Assembly: GCF_007725405.1 (NCBI RefSeq)
Contig: NZ_CP042163.1
Span: 930,001 to 994,000, forward strand
DNA: 64,000 nucleotides
Source: Shouchella miscanthi
GTDB lineage: Bacteria > Bacillota > Bacilli > Bacillales > Bacillaceae_D
Direction of reading: 5' to 3'
Shown here one piece after another: positions 17,245 through 25,931 of this stretch. Positions within the stretch are counted from its first letter, which is position 1, and each line of letters begins with the position of its first letter. The notes under the pieces are model-generated. The model searched no databases. It was not told the DNA's origin and saw nothing but the letters and a program-made list of their open reading frames with translations. The position numbers and the translations under genes are program-made.

Positions 17245-18240
17245 GTGAAAGAGATCTACTTAGATCAACCACAAGTGATGCACGTTCGCGAGGCTTCACC
17301 GCTTCCGTTATTGCAAGATGAGGAAGTCAGAATAAAACTGCTTTATGGCGGCATTTGTGGATCAGATCTGTCTGTTTTTAAAGGCAGATTACCACACGCC
17401 CAGTATCCGTTACGTCCTGGCCATGAGGTAGTTGGTGAAGTAATAGATAGTCGAGCAAGCCACATAAAAGAAGGTAGTCGTGTCGTGATTACACCAAACA
17501 CGTTTTGCGGAAAGTGTGAGTTTTGTTTAAAAGGAAAGCCGAATATTTGTCTAGAGAAACAGTCAATCGGCATTACATGTGATGGAGGATTTGCCGAGGA
17601 GATCCATATTCATTCTCGTTATTGCCTGCCAATACCTGATGAATTATCAAATGAAGCCGCTGTTCTAATCGAACCATTATCCGTCATTGTCCATGGTATG
17701 AAACAAATTACGATTAAGCCAGGTATGAGCGTATTAGTTGTTGGGTGTGGTACGGAAGGGTTACTTGCGGCTGCATTAGCCAGATATGTTGGTGCTGAAG
17801 TGACAGCAATTGATATTAATGCAAGCAAATTAGCTATGTTAAAAAGCTTTCATGATATGACGTTAGGCCATCCAATGGATATAGCAGGCAAACAATTTGA
17901 TGTTGTCATTGAAGCCGCTGGAACGAAACATTCAGTAGAATCGTGTTTTTCTCAATTGAAGCCAGGAGGAGAGCTATTGCTTATTGGCATTACGCCAGAA
18001 GCAACAATTCCAGTAGCACAAGTTGTGAGAAAAGAGCAAAAAATAGTCGGAAGCATTATTTATGAGTTTCCGGCTGATTTCCAAACTAGCGTTACGTATC
18101 TTCTGGACGAACAGTTTGATCCAACGGTCTTTATATCAAAAATAAAACCGTTTTATGAATATGAAGAAGCGTATCAAATGGCGTTAAGCGGGAATTACGC
18201 CAAAATCGTATTACAATTTAAAGGAGCTGCTGTCTCATGA
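17245..18240 (+). CDS. Zinc-dependent medium-chain alcohol/polyol dehydrogenase
   Basis: A 331-residue MDR enzyme. Catalytic zinc ligands are Cys in GGICGSD and His-Glu in RPGHEVVGEV; the structural zinc site is CGKCEFCLKGKPNIC. The Rossmann motif VVGCGTEG differs slightly from GxGxxG. Start is GTG 17245, eight bases after AAGGAGAG. Its stop overlaps the start of the ThDP enzyme gene. It probably oxidises a secondary or primary hydroxyl of the imported compound or reduces the aldehyde intermediate. Confidence 0.88.
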   Translation: MKEIYLDQPQVMHVREASPLPLLQDEEVRIKLLYGGICGSDLSVFKGRLPHAQYPLRPGHEVVGEVIDSRASHIKEGSRVVITPNTFCGKCEFCLKGKPNICLEKQSIGITCDGGFAEEIHIHSRYCLPIPDELSNEAAVLIEPLSVIVHGMKQITIKPGMSVLVVGCGTEGLLAAALARYVGAEVTAIDINASKLAMLKSFHDMTLGHPMDIAGKQFDVVIEAAGTKHSVESCFSQLKPGGELLLIGITPEATIPVAQVVRKEQKIVGSIIYEFPADFQTSVTYLLDEQFDPTVFISKIKPFYEYEEAYQMALSGNYAKIVLQFKGAAVS

Positions 18241-20000
18241 AGAAACTAGTATCTGAACAACTTGTAAAGTATCTAGAGAGTCGTGGAGTAGAGTACGTAT
18301 TTGGCTTATGTGGACATACGAATATTGCCGTTTTAGCTGAACTTGATAAAAGTCCGATTACATTTATTAATGTACGTCACGAACAAATTGCGTCTCACGC
18401 AGCTGATGGTTACGCACGAGCAAAGCGGAAAACATCTGTGGTTCTTAGTCACTTAGGTCCGGGTTTAACTAATGCGGCTACAGGTGTAGCCAATGCAGCC
18501 CTCGATTCTATTCCAATGGTCGTTATTGCAGGAGATGTGCCTAGTCATTATTATGGCAAGCATCCACATCAAGAGGTGAATATGCATGCCGATGGCGCGC
18601 AGTGGGAGATTTATCGACCGTTCGTCAAGCGTGCATGGCGTGTGGATCGGGAAGACTTATTCCCGGAAATTATCCAAAAAGCATTCCAACTAGCAGAGAG
18701 TGGCCGACCTGGGCCTGTTCTTGTATCGGTACCGATGGACATCTTCTCAAAAGAAGTAGATGAAGAGAAATTTGCTCTTTTACATCATCACACGCAAGTA
18801 GTTGAGAAACCTTCATTAGATGAAGAAACGGCTGAACGCATTGTTGAAACCTTAGCAAATGCAGAACGTCCTGTTATTTATGCAGGCGGAGGCGTTATCC
18901 TATCCCGTGCAGAAGAAGAGTTAAGGAAATTTGTTGATCATATGAATATTCCGGTTGCCCACTCGTTAATGGGAAAAGGTGTTTTACCGGATGACCATCC
19001 GTTAACAGTCGGGATGACAGGTTTCTGGGGAACGAAATTTATTAATGATCAAACAAAGAATGCGGATTATTTATTCGGTGTGGGGACACGTTTTTCAGAA
19101 GCAGATTCAAGCTCTTGGTATCAGAACGTCACGTTTAATTTTCCAAAAACAAAACTAATTCATATCGATATTGATCCAAGTGAGATTGGTCGAAACTATC
19201 CAGTAGAAATTGGTGCAGTAGCAGATTTGAAGCGCGCGCTTGTTGCTTTGAATCGAGTTGCGAAACGATTGTATCCAAATGGAATTGACCGCAATGAGAA
19301 GTTAAAAGAAGACATTCAAGAATATCGAAAGTCATTACGCGCTTCGATTCAGGAAAATGTAACGAGCGAAGCTTTCCCAATGAAACCTGAACGAATTTTA
19401 GCGGATGTACGTGAAGTGTTACCACGAGATGCCTATATTACAACTGACGTTGGCTGGAATAAAAATGGTGTTGGACAGCAGTTTCCAATTTATACACCAG
19501 GTTCCATTCTAACACCAGGTGGCTATGCAACAATGGGATTTGGATCTGCCGCCGCACTAGGAGCTAAACTTGCACAACCAAATAAAGTAGTTGTTTCCCT
19601 TATTGGCGATGGTGGGTTTGGTCAAAATCCGTCTGTGCTTGCGACTGCTGTAGAAGAAAAGATTCCAGTTGTATGGGTTGTCATGAATAATAGCGCATAC
19701 GGAACGATTGCTGGTTTAGAGATGGCGCATTACGACACAACCTATGGCACATTGTTTAAGAAAGACGGTGAGAGCTACTCACCTAATTTTGCCGAAATAG
19801 CAAAAGGCTTTGGTGTAAAAGGCGTTAAAATTACGTCTGCTGCTGAATTTAAGCATGAACTGAAGGCAGCAATTGAAGCAAACGAACCAGTCGTTCTTGA
19901 TGTAGCAATGCGAAACGAGCCCGTACCAACCGATGGGCAATGGAACATTAATGATATTTACTCACCTGATAGTGAAAAGTCCCACGTAAGTATTCCATAA
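18237..20000 (+). CDS. Thiamine diphosphate-dependent enzyme of the acetolactate synthase (IlvB) family
   Basis: A 587-residue three-domain ThDP enzyme. The Glu that activates the cofactor lies in RHEQIASHAADGYARAK (about residue 50); the middle domain shows NADYLFGVGTRFSE; the ThDP/Mg motif is GDGGFGQNPSVLATAVEEKIPVVWVVMNN (GDG...N). There is no regulatory small subunit gene nearby, and the setting is catabolic, so a decarboxylase or carboligase of another oxo acid is more likely than branched-chain amino acid synthesis. Start ATG overlaps the preceding stop. Oxalyl-CoA decarboxylase was considered and not supported. Confidence 0.85.
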   Translation: MKKLVSEQLVKYLESRGVEYVFGLCGHTNIAVLAELDKSPITFINVRHEQIASHAADGYARAKRKTSVVLSHLGPGLTNAATGVANAALDSIPMVVIAGDVPSHYYGKHPHQEVNMHADGAQWEIYRPFVKRAWRVDREDLFPEIIQKAFQLAESGRPGPVLVSVPMDIFSKEVDEEKFALLHHHTQVVEKPSLDEETAERIVETLANAERPVIYAGGGVILSRAEEELRKFVDHMNIPVAHSLMGKGVLPDDHPLTVGMTGFWGTKFINDQTKNADYLFGVGTRFSEADSSSWYQNVTFNFPKTKLIHIDIDPSEIGRNYPVEIGAVADLKRALVALNRVAKRLYPNGIDRNEKLKEDIQEYRKSLRASIQENVTSEAFPMKPERILADVREVLPRDAYITTDVGWNKNGVGQQFPIYTPGSILTPGGYATMGFGSAAALGAKLAQPNKVVVSLIGDGGFGQNPSVLATAVEEKIPVVWVVMNNSAYGTIAGLEMAHYDTTYGTLFKKDGESYSPNFAEIAKGFGVKGVKITSAAEFKHELKAAIEANEPVVLDVAMRNEPVPTDGQWNINDIYSPDSEKSHVSIP

Positions 20001-20025
20001 AAAAGAGATAGGGGAGTGTATGAGA

Positions 20026-21219
20026 ATGAAAACACCATTAGAGGGCGTTAAAGTGCTTGACGTCTCCACAATGATTGCTGCTCCTTATGGAACCGCGCTA
20101 CTTGGAGACTTCGGAGCTGATGTGTTGAAAGTGGAGATTCCAGGCAGAGGAGATACGTCTAGAAGTGTCGGACCCTTTAAGGAAGATGAACCGCTTCGCT
20201 GGCCTGGTCTGTCACGCAATAAGAAATCGTTAACCCTTGATCTTCATCAAGAAGAAGGGGTGACGATATTAAAGAAGTTGGCTACTACTCATGATATTCT
20301 CGTTGAAAATTTTCGGCCGGGGACATTAGAGAAATGGGGAGTTGGCTATGATGTATTGAAGGAATTAAACCCAAACTTAATTATGATTCGGGTTTCTGGG
20401 TATGGGCAAACAGGTCCTTATAAAAGTAAAGCTGGATTTGGAACACCGGCAACGGCGTTTAGCGGGTATACGTATTTGCAAGGATTCACGGATCGCCATC
20501 CAGTTAGTCCTCCTTTCTCATTAACCGATTACATTTGCGGAATATACGTAGCGTTTGCTGCGGTAACAGCTCTTTATCACCGTGATGCCCAAGAAGATGG
20601 GGAAGGACAAATGGTTGATATTGCGCTTTATGAGACCGTTTTTCGGATGATGGAATTTCTTGTAGCAGAATATGACCAGCTAGAGAAAGTACGTGAACGT
20701 GCACCTGGATTGGCAGGTCATTCTTCCCCCTCTGGAACGTTCCAAACGAAGGACGGTCATTGGGTTGTTCTCGTAACAAGTACAGATACAACGTTTAATC
20801 GTTTAGCAAAAGCGATGGATCGTGAAGATATGCTAACAGACCCGCGTTATCATACGAATGCGCGTAGACTAGAACATAACGATGAAACGAACGGGATTGT
20901 GGAGAAATGGATTCAAGCGCAGGAGCGAGAATACCTGCTTGAAAAACTGGACCATTTCGGTGTTCCAATAAGTCCTGTTATGAGCATTGCTGATATTTTT
21001 GTAAATGAACAGTATAAAGCGAGAGAGAACATTGTCGAAGTAAAGCATCCTCGTTTAGGTTCAATTAAAGTGCCAGGAATTGTACCGAAGTTTGAAAAAA
21101 CACCAGGGAGTATTCGTTCCATTGCACCAGACCTTGGTGAAAATAATGAAAGTGTTTTAATGGAGCTTGGCTTCTCTAAAGAAGACATTAAAACGTTTGA
21201 ACAAAACAACGTTATTTAA
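20026..21219 (+). CDS. Family III CoA-transferase (CaiB/BaiF type)
   Basis: A 397-residue CoA-transferase that moves CoA between carboxylic acids through an aspartyl-CoA thioester. Landmarks are PLEGVKVLDVSTMIAAPYG, LGDFGADVLKVEIPGRGD, SRNKKSLTLDL and ENFRPGTLEKWG; the expected catalytic Asp lies in the segment SLTDYICGIYVAFA. GGGGAG at 20011-20016 fits ATG 20026 (nine bases) better than ATG 20020. It is the last gene of the block and would activate the imported acid or a product acid. Substrate pair unknown. Confidence 0.9.
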   Translation: MKTPLEGVKVLDVSTMIAAPYGTALLGDFGADVLKVEIPGRGDTSRSVGPFKEDEPLRWPGLSRNKKSLTLDLHQEEGVTILKKLATTHDILVENFRPGTLEKWGVGYDVLKELNPNLIMIRVSGYGQTGPYKSKAGFGTPATAFSGYTYLQGFTDRHPVSPPFSLTDYICGIYVAFAAVTALYHRDAQEDGEGQMVDIALYETVFRMMEFLVAEYDQLEKVRERAPGLAGHSSPSGTFQTKDGHWVVLVTSTDTTFNRLAKAMDREDMLTDPRYHTNARRLEHNDETNGIVEKWIQAQEREYLLEKLDHFGVPISPVMSIADIFVNEQYKARENIVEVKHPRLGSIKVPGIVPKFEKTPGSIRSIAPDLGENNESVLMELGFSKEDIKTFEQNNVI

Positions 21220-21292
21220 CGAACGGCAGAAAGGACTATAGCGAGAGCCTTTTTTGAGTAAAGTGTACTCGCTAGTCATTCAAGCGCTTACG

Positions 21293-21323
21293 AAAAAAAA
21301 GAGAAGCCTCCTTGGGGCTTCTC
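21293..21323 (-). terminator. Bidirectional terminator between the CoA-transferase and M20 genes
   Basis: GAGAAGCC (21301-21308) pairs with GGCTTCTC (21316-21323). On the minus strand eight T follow; on the plus strand a looser T-rich run follows. It serves both convergent genes. Confidence 0.9.
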
Positions 21324-21331
21324 CTGTTTTG

Positions 21332-22615
21332 TTATTTTTTTTCAACGCCGCACCAGTTGGCTAAAAAAGTGGCATACACTTTTGTAACATCCTTTATGCT
21401 GTTTAAATCAACCCATTCATTGACTTCGTGGAGTTGACCGCCAACCGGGCCGTAACAAATTGTATCGATGTCATAATAGAGTTGAAAGTGGCGTGCATCT
21501 GTTGTAGACGGAAGTGTACGTCGTGTCGGTTTCGTTTTTGTCACACGTTCGTGAGCGGCATCTAGTTCTTGAAACAATGGAGAGGTGTCATCACTTAACG
21601 TACCTTCGGCATGAAAGCCGTAGAACTCAATAGTTGGTGGATTCTCTTTGAACCACATGTCATTTTTCGTCTCTTGCTTAATCCAGTCAAGTAATTCTTG
21701 TTTTCGTTCACTAATCTGTTCCCCAGGTAATAAAGCGACGCGTCCTTCTATCGTTGCATGCACCGGTTCATTCGAAGCGAAATCACCTGCTGTTACTTTG
21801 CCGATATTTAAATCAATTGGGTTGTCTTGATCAGAAAAGGCAAGATGAGAACGAGTTTGGTTCAGGTAGCGTTCAAATGCCATTAGTGAAGAGGTAATGG
21901 TATGAAGTTTTTCAATGACGTTTGTTTGTGTTTGCTTGTAGTCATCTTTTTTTATGGTACGTAAAGAAATTTCAAACCAAAGCGCACCAACTTGACCAAC
22001 CGATGCCTGTAAGCCAAATGGTTCTGGGATAAGCGCTGCATCGGCAGTATAGCCAGCTTCAAGCGCTGCTAAAGCGCCATTTCCTGTACGTTCTTCATCA
22101 GGAACCACTTGGATCATAAAGTCATTTTTAGGTACGTAGCCACATTCAATAATAGCCCGATAGGCAAAAATCATAGCGGCAATACCACCTTTCATGTCTG
22201 CACTTCCCCGACCGTAAAGCCGACCGTCTTTTTCAAGTGGTTCCCAAGGTGAAGAATCCCACTCTGTGGCAGGTTCAGCACTAACAACATCGGCATGCCC
22301 TTGGAAAATGAGCGTTTTCCCTTCTGAGGGATTAATACCTTTATGCGTTCCGATCACAATGTCACTGTACTCATATGTCCACTTTGGTGGGGAGAAGCCG
22401 GGATGTTTTTCAATCTGCTGAATCGCTGGCGTGAACCGATCGACCTGTAATTTTAATTTCGTTGTTAAATAATCCGCTAAAAACAGCTGTAAGCGGTGTT
22501 CTTTTCCACTTAAAGAAGGGAAGCGAATCATTGTTTTTAAAAATTCAAGCTCTTCTTGCCATAACTCCTCTACTTTGCGGCTAAGTTGTTCGTGTAATAA
22601 ACGCGAATCGACCAT
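21332..22615 (-). CDS. M20-family metallopeptidase/deacylase (ArgE/DapE type)
   Basis: A 427-residue di-zinc hydrolase. Metal ligands are visible in order: His-Asp in FQGHADVV, the bridging Asp in YGRGSADMKGG, Glu-Glu in PDEERTGNG, the next acidic ligand position in LIPEPFG, and the last His in GGQLHEVNEWV. The family removes acyl groups from amino acids or cuts small peptides; YodQ of B. subtilis is a likely relative. AAAGGGG lies twelve bases before the ATG, a little far. It is a single gene closed by a terminator. Substrate is unknown. Confidence 0.83.
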   Translation of the reverse strand: MVDSRLLHEQLSRKVEELWQEELEFLKTMIRFPSLSGKEHRLQLFLADYLTTKLKLQVDRFTPAIQQIEKHPGFSPPKWTYEYSDIVIGTHKGINPSEGKTLIFQGHADVVSAEPATEWDSSPWEPLEKDGRLYGRGSADMKGGIAAMIFAYRAIIECGYVPKNDFMIQVVPDEERTGNGALAALEAGYTADAALIPEPFGLQASVGQVGALWFEISLRTIKKDDYKQTQTNVIEKLHTITSSLMAFERYLNQTRSHLAFSDQDNPIDLNIGKVTAGDFASNEPVHATIEGRVALLPGEQISERKQELLDWIKQETKNDMWFKENPPTIEFYGFHAEGTLSDDTSPLFQELDAAHERVTKTKPTRRTLPSTTDARHFQLYYDIDTICYGPVGGQLHEVNEWVDLNSIKDVTKVYATFLANWCGVEKK

Positions 22616-22670
22616 TTTAATTAATATCCCCTTTATATATAAACGTTATCATTTTCTTAATACGCGTAAT

Positions 22671-22708
22671 AAAAAAACTTGCCAGCTCATTCATTCGCTT
22701 GGCAAGTT
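22671..22708 (-). terminator. Terminator of the cyclomaltodextrinase gene
   Basis: Minus strand: AACTTGCCA pairs with TGGCAAGTT (arms 22700-22708 and 22676-22684), followed by a T run (22677-22671). Confidence 0.88.
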
Positions 22709-22718
22709 AATAAAGCAA

Positions 22719-24467
22719 TTATGATGTGCGTTTTAATTGTAACACGCGGAAGCTTTCTTGTTCTAATGAGAAGGTAGGGGAAATGGTCGTTTCACTAAAA
22801 AGATCAATCCATTGCTCTTGGTTTTCTTTAGGAAGGGTAATCGATTTGGTTTCTAAACTACGATTGAACACGAAATATAAGGTTTCATCGGCTGTTGACG
22901 TTTGATAGTGAAGAACTGCTGGATCTTCCGAATGAAGAAAGCTAAGCTCGTCATACGTACCAAACGCAGAATGGCGTTTTCTTAATGCAATAAGTTGCGT
23001 TAAAAAAGCAAGCATGTCTTTGTCTTGCTTTGTTTCATCCCAAATCATGCAAGCCCGACAGCCTGGGTCGTTTTCTCCAGCCATGCCAATCTCATCTCCG
23101 TAGTAGATACAGGGGGATCCAGGAAATGAAAATAGCAGAGTATATTGTAGCTTCACTAACGCTTTATTTTCATTGCTTGTCGTTAAGACTCTAGCTGTAT
23201 CATGACTGTCCAGCATATTGAATTGAACGGCGTTGACGGAAGCCGGATAGCTCATTACATGTTTGGTTAATGCAATTTGTGCGTCTTGACTCGACTGTTG
23301 ATGTAAAGCATATCCCTGTATGGCGTCGGTTAAAGGATAGTTCATGACCGCATCAAATTGATCCCCTTGCAACCATGGACTTGATTGATGCCAAATTTCC
23401 CCGAGAATGTAAACGTCCTGTTTCAAGTTCTTAACTTCGTTTCGAAACGAACGCCAAAAGTCATGATCAACTTCATTGGCAACATCAAGTCTCCATCCAT
23501 CAATATCAAACTCTTCAACCCAATACTTTGCTACTTTCAAGAGATATTGTCGCACTTCTGGGTGTTTCGTGTTTAATTTAGGCATAGAGGACACGAACGC
23601 AAATGTCTCATAGTTAGGACGGTCTCCTTCTGGTTGAAGTGGGAGCTCAAAAGGATGGAACCAGTCTTTGTAGCGAGAGTTTTCCCCGTGCTGTAGCACA
23701 TCTTGAAATGATGCAAAATAATACCCACTGTGATTAAAAACGGCATCAAGCATCACGCGAATGCCTCGCTTATGACTTTCTTGAATAAGCGTGCGGAGCG
23801 TGTCTTCATCTCCAAAATGGGGGTCAACAGATAAGTAATCGATTGTATCATATTTATGATTTGAAAACGCTTCAAAAATAGGTGTGAAATAAATGCCAGT
23901 AATGCCTAGTTGTTGTAAGTAATCTAAATGCTGAATAACACCTTCTAAGTCACCGCCAAAGAAGGAGTCTGGTGTTGGTGATTCACTCCCCCATGGTAAC
24001 GTCGTATCTGGGTTTCTAGACGCATCTCCATTAGCGAAACGTTCAGGGAATATTTGATACCAGACTGTGTTTTTTACCCATGTAGGTGGTGAAAAGACTT
24101 CTGTTTCATGTGCGTAAGGAAGGCAAAAGTAAGCAGAAATCTCGGCAGGTCGCTCAGTATAAAAGCCACGTTCTGTATAGAAGAAAGCCTCTGTCGTTGT
24201 TTCAATTTTAAATCCGTAGCGCATGCGGGAATACGGCATGGAAACGCTAGTAGACCAGTAATCATAAAGGTCATCGGTTTGAAGAAGCTTCATTTCTGTA
24301 TGCGTTGCTTGCCAGCTACCGTCTTTCCAATTGTAAGGATCTCCGTGAATGACGGTTACGTTTACGCCTTCCCCTTTTGGTACTTGTATTCGAATAATCG
24401 CTTCATGAGAGGACGTTAAATAAAGGTGATGATGTTGTTGTGTATGAATAATGCCAGCTCGATTCAT
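22719..24467 (-). CDS. Cyclomaltodextrinase / neopullulanase / maltogenic amylase (GH13_20)
   Basis: A 582-residue intracellular GH13 enzyme that opens cyclodextrins and trims maltodextrins or pullulan fragments. An N-terminal CBM34-type domain (about residues 1-115, which helps dimer formation) precedes the barrel. Catalytic residues are Asp in GWRLDVANEVD, Glu in YILGEIWH and Asp in NMLDSHDTAR. No signal peptide. AGGAGG lies six bases before ATG 24467; the longer frame to 24536 would run over the operator region. It is divergent from the maltodextrin importer operon, sharing the control region that holds three LacI/CcpA-like sites. Confidence 0.9.
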   Translation of the reverse strand: MNRAGIIHTQQHHHLYLTSSHEAIIRIQVPKGEGVNVTVIHGDPYNWKDGSWQATHTEMKLLQTDDLYDYWSTSVSMPYSRMRYGFKIETTTEAFFYTERGFYTERPAEISAYFCLPYAHETEVFSPPTWVKNTVWYQIFPERFANGDASRNPDTTLPWGSESPTPDSFFGGDLEGVIQHLDYLQQLGITGIYFTPIFEAFSNHKYDTIDYLSVDPHFGDEDTLRTLIQESHKRGIRVMLDAVFNHSGYYFASFQDVLQHGENSRYKDWFHPFELPLQPEGDRPNYETFAFVSSMPKLNTKHPEVRQYLLKVAKYWVEEFDIDGWRLDVANEVDHDFWRSFRNEVKNLKQDVYILGEIWHQSSPWLQGDQFDAVMNYPLTDAIQGYALHQQSSQDAQIALTKHVMSYPASVNAVQFNMLDSHDTARVLTTSNENKALVKLQYTLLFSFPGSPCIYYGDEIGMAGENDPGCRACMIWDETKQDKDMLAFLTQLIALRKRHSAFGTYDELSFLHSEDPAVLHYQTSTADETLYFVFNRSLETKSITLPKENQEQWIDLFSETTISPTFSLEQESFRVLQLKRTS

Positions 24468-24530
24468 CGTATACCTCCTATTTGGTTTTAGTAAATCATA
24501 TAGTTGGTTTAGGATATGTGTCAATCCTTT

Positions 24531-24545
24531 TTGCAAACGATTTCC
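24531..24545. promoter_or_regulatory. cre-like / LacI-family operator A
   Basis: TTGCAAACGATTTCC fits the CcpA cre consensus WTGNAANCGNWNNCW at 14 of 15 positions. It lies between the divergent amylase gene and the importer promoter, so it may serve CcpA or the adjacent MalR-type regulator. Confidence 0.6.
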
Positions 24546-24563
24546 TATTAGAAAATTTAATTA

Positions 24564-24592
24564 TTGCCTATTGCTGAAAATACCCGTATACT
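24564..24592 (+). promoter_or_regulatory. Promoter of the maltodextrin importer operon
   Basis: TTGCCT (24564-24569), a 17-base spacer, and TATACT (24587-24592). Transcription would begin near 24599, immediately before the two operator-like sites at 24609-24643. Confidence 0.7.
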
Positions 24593-24608
24593 ATGGATGT
24601 AAATTGAT

Positions 24609-24643
24609 ATGTAAACGGTTTAACTTTTGTGCAAACGTTTGCC
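24609..24643. promoter_or_regulatory. Two LacI/CcpA-type operators downstream of the importer promoter
   Basis: ATGTAAACGGTTTAA (24609-24623) and the exact palindrome GCAAACGTTTGC (24631-24642) lie about two helical turns apart (22 bases between their CG centres). Both match LacI-family half-sites. Placed just after the start of transcription, they suit repression by MalR and/or CcpA. The exact palindrome suggests a dedicated MalR site. Confidence 0.7.
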
Positions 24644-24674
24644 TTTGTTAACGATAGAGTAGGGGGGATTTAAG

Positions 24675-25931
24675 ATGAAAAAATGGCAGTACCCAATTAG
24701 TACAATGGCAGTTCTTGCTGTATTAAGTGCATGTGGTCCCGATCGAGAAGGGGTCATGGAAGAGCTCGAAACAGAGCCGGCTACAGAAGAAAATAAACCA
24801 GAATCGCTTCATATATGGGTCAATGATGATGAACGTGAACTTGTTGCCTATCGTGAAATTGGCGAGAACTTTGAAAGAGAGACTGGAATTGAAGTTCGGA
24901 TTACGCCGTTTAGTATGGGTGATCAACTAGAAGCAATGTCGTTAGATGCACCTGCTGGTGGAGGACCTGATTTATTTTATCAGCCAAACGACATGGTTGG
25001 GAGTATAACACTTCAAGGGTTGGCAGCTGATATTGAGCTGACGCCTGAGCAAGAAGCTGGTTATTTAGATGGAACGTTGGATGCGCTTACGTATGAAGGG
25101 GAGCTTGCTGGCGTACCTGCAGCCGTGGAAACCTACGCTCTTTTTTATAATACGGAGATTCTTTCGGAACCACCTACAACGATAGAAGAACTTGAAGCCA
25201 TTGGTGAGGAATATACGAATGCAGGGGCAAATGAATTTGGTTTTCTACTAGAGTCGAAAGAAATGTACTTTGCCTATCCATTCTACGAGGCGTACGGAGG
25301 ATACATTTTTGCTGAAGACGGTGGCGATTACGATACCCTTGATATAGGCTTAGCGAACGACGGCGCCGTTGAAGGCGGGGAAGTGTTGCAACGGTTTCGC
25401 CAAGAAGGTTACTTGCCTCAAAACCTGAATGCAGATATTTTAAATGGCTTATTTTTAGACGGTAGTGTTGGTGCAGTCTTTTCAGGACCATGGAATATCG
25501 CTGAGTACGGAGAAAATCTTGGAGATTCATTAAAAACGGCACCACTTCCAACGGTTAATGGAAACCCGATGCGCTCTCTTGGTGGTGTAAAAGCGTGGAT
25601 GGTCAATGGATATAGTGAGCACATTAGTTGGGCAACAGAGTTAGCTGTATTTATGACGAATGATGAAAGCGCTCAAATCTTCTTTGAGAATAAACGGGAG
25701 ATCCCAGCACGAGCAGAAGTGAACTTAGATGATGAACTTTATGAAGGGTTCCAAGAACAGTTAGAACATGCCTATTTCATGCCGAATGTTCCAGAAGTTT
25801 CGGCAGTTTGGGGACCAATGGGGGATGCGAATGTCTTTATATCTCAAGGTCATGATGTAAGAGAGGTATTAGAAGAAACAGTGGAACTGATTGAAGATGA
25901 AATACAAATTATGGGGGCTGGTCGAGAATGA
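24675..25931 (+). CDS. mdxE: Maltodextrin-binding lipoprotein of an ABC importer
   Basis: A 418-residue family 1 solute-binding protein. The lipoprotein signal ends in LSAC (Cys20). The mature part has the sugar-binding fold: SLHIWVNDDERELVAYREIGENFERETGIEV at the N terminus, DLFYQPNDMVG and GVPAAVETYALFYNTEIL, as in MalE and MdxE. It hands malto-oligosaccharides to the two permeases encoded next. Stop overlaps the next start. Expression should be induced by maltodextrin through the operators upstream. Confidence 0.92.
   Translation: MKKWQYPISTMAVLAVLSACGPDREGVMEELETEPATEENKPESLHIWVNDDERELVAYREIGENFERETGIEVRITPFSMGDQLEAMSLDAPAGGGPDLFYQPNDMVGSITLQGLAADIELTPEQEAGYLDGTLDALTYEGELAGVPAAVETYALFYNTEILSEPPTTIEELEAIGEEYTNAGANEFGFLLESKEMYFAYPFYEAYGGYIFAEDGGDYDTLDIGLANDGAVEGGEVLQRFRQEGYLPQNLNADILNGLFLDGSVGAVFSGPWNIAEYGENLGDSLKTAPLPTVNGNPMRSLGGVKAWMVNGYSEHISWATELAVFMTNDESAQIFFENKREIPARAEVNLDDELYEGFQEQLEHAYFMPNVPEVSAVWGPMGDANVFISQGHDVREVLEETVELIEDEIQIMGAGRE

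Noticed and set aside
18237-21219. Oxalyl-CoA decarboxylase plus formyl-CoA transferase (oxalate route)
   Set aside because: The ThDP and CaiB pair suggests it, but the ThDP protein's N-terminal and cofactor regions resemble IlvB-type enzymes more than oxalyl-CoA decarboxylase, and the extra dehydrogenases and lyase do not fit oxalate.
21278-21292. cre-like sequence on the minus strand
   Set aside because: Two mismatches to the consensus and it lies between two convergent gene ends, where a promoter operator has no role.
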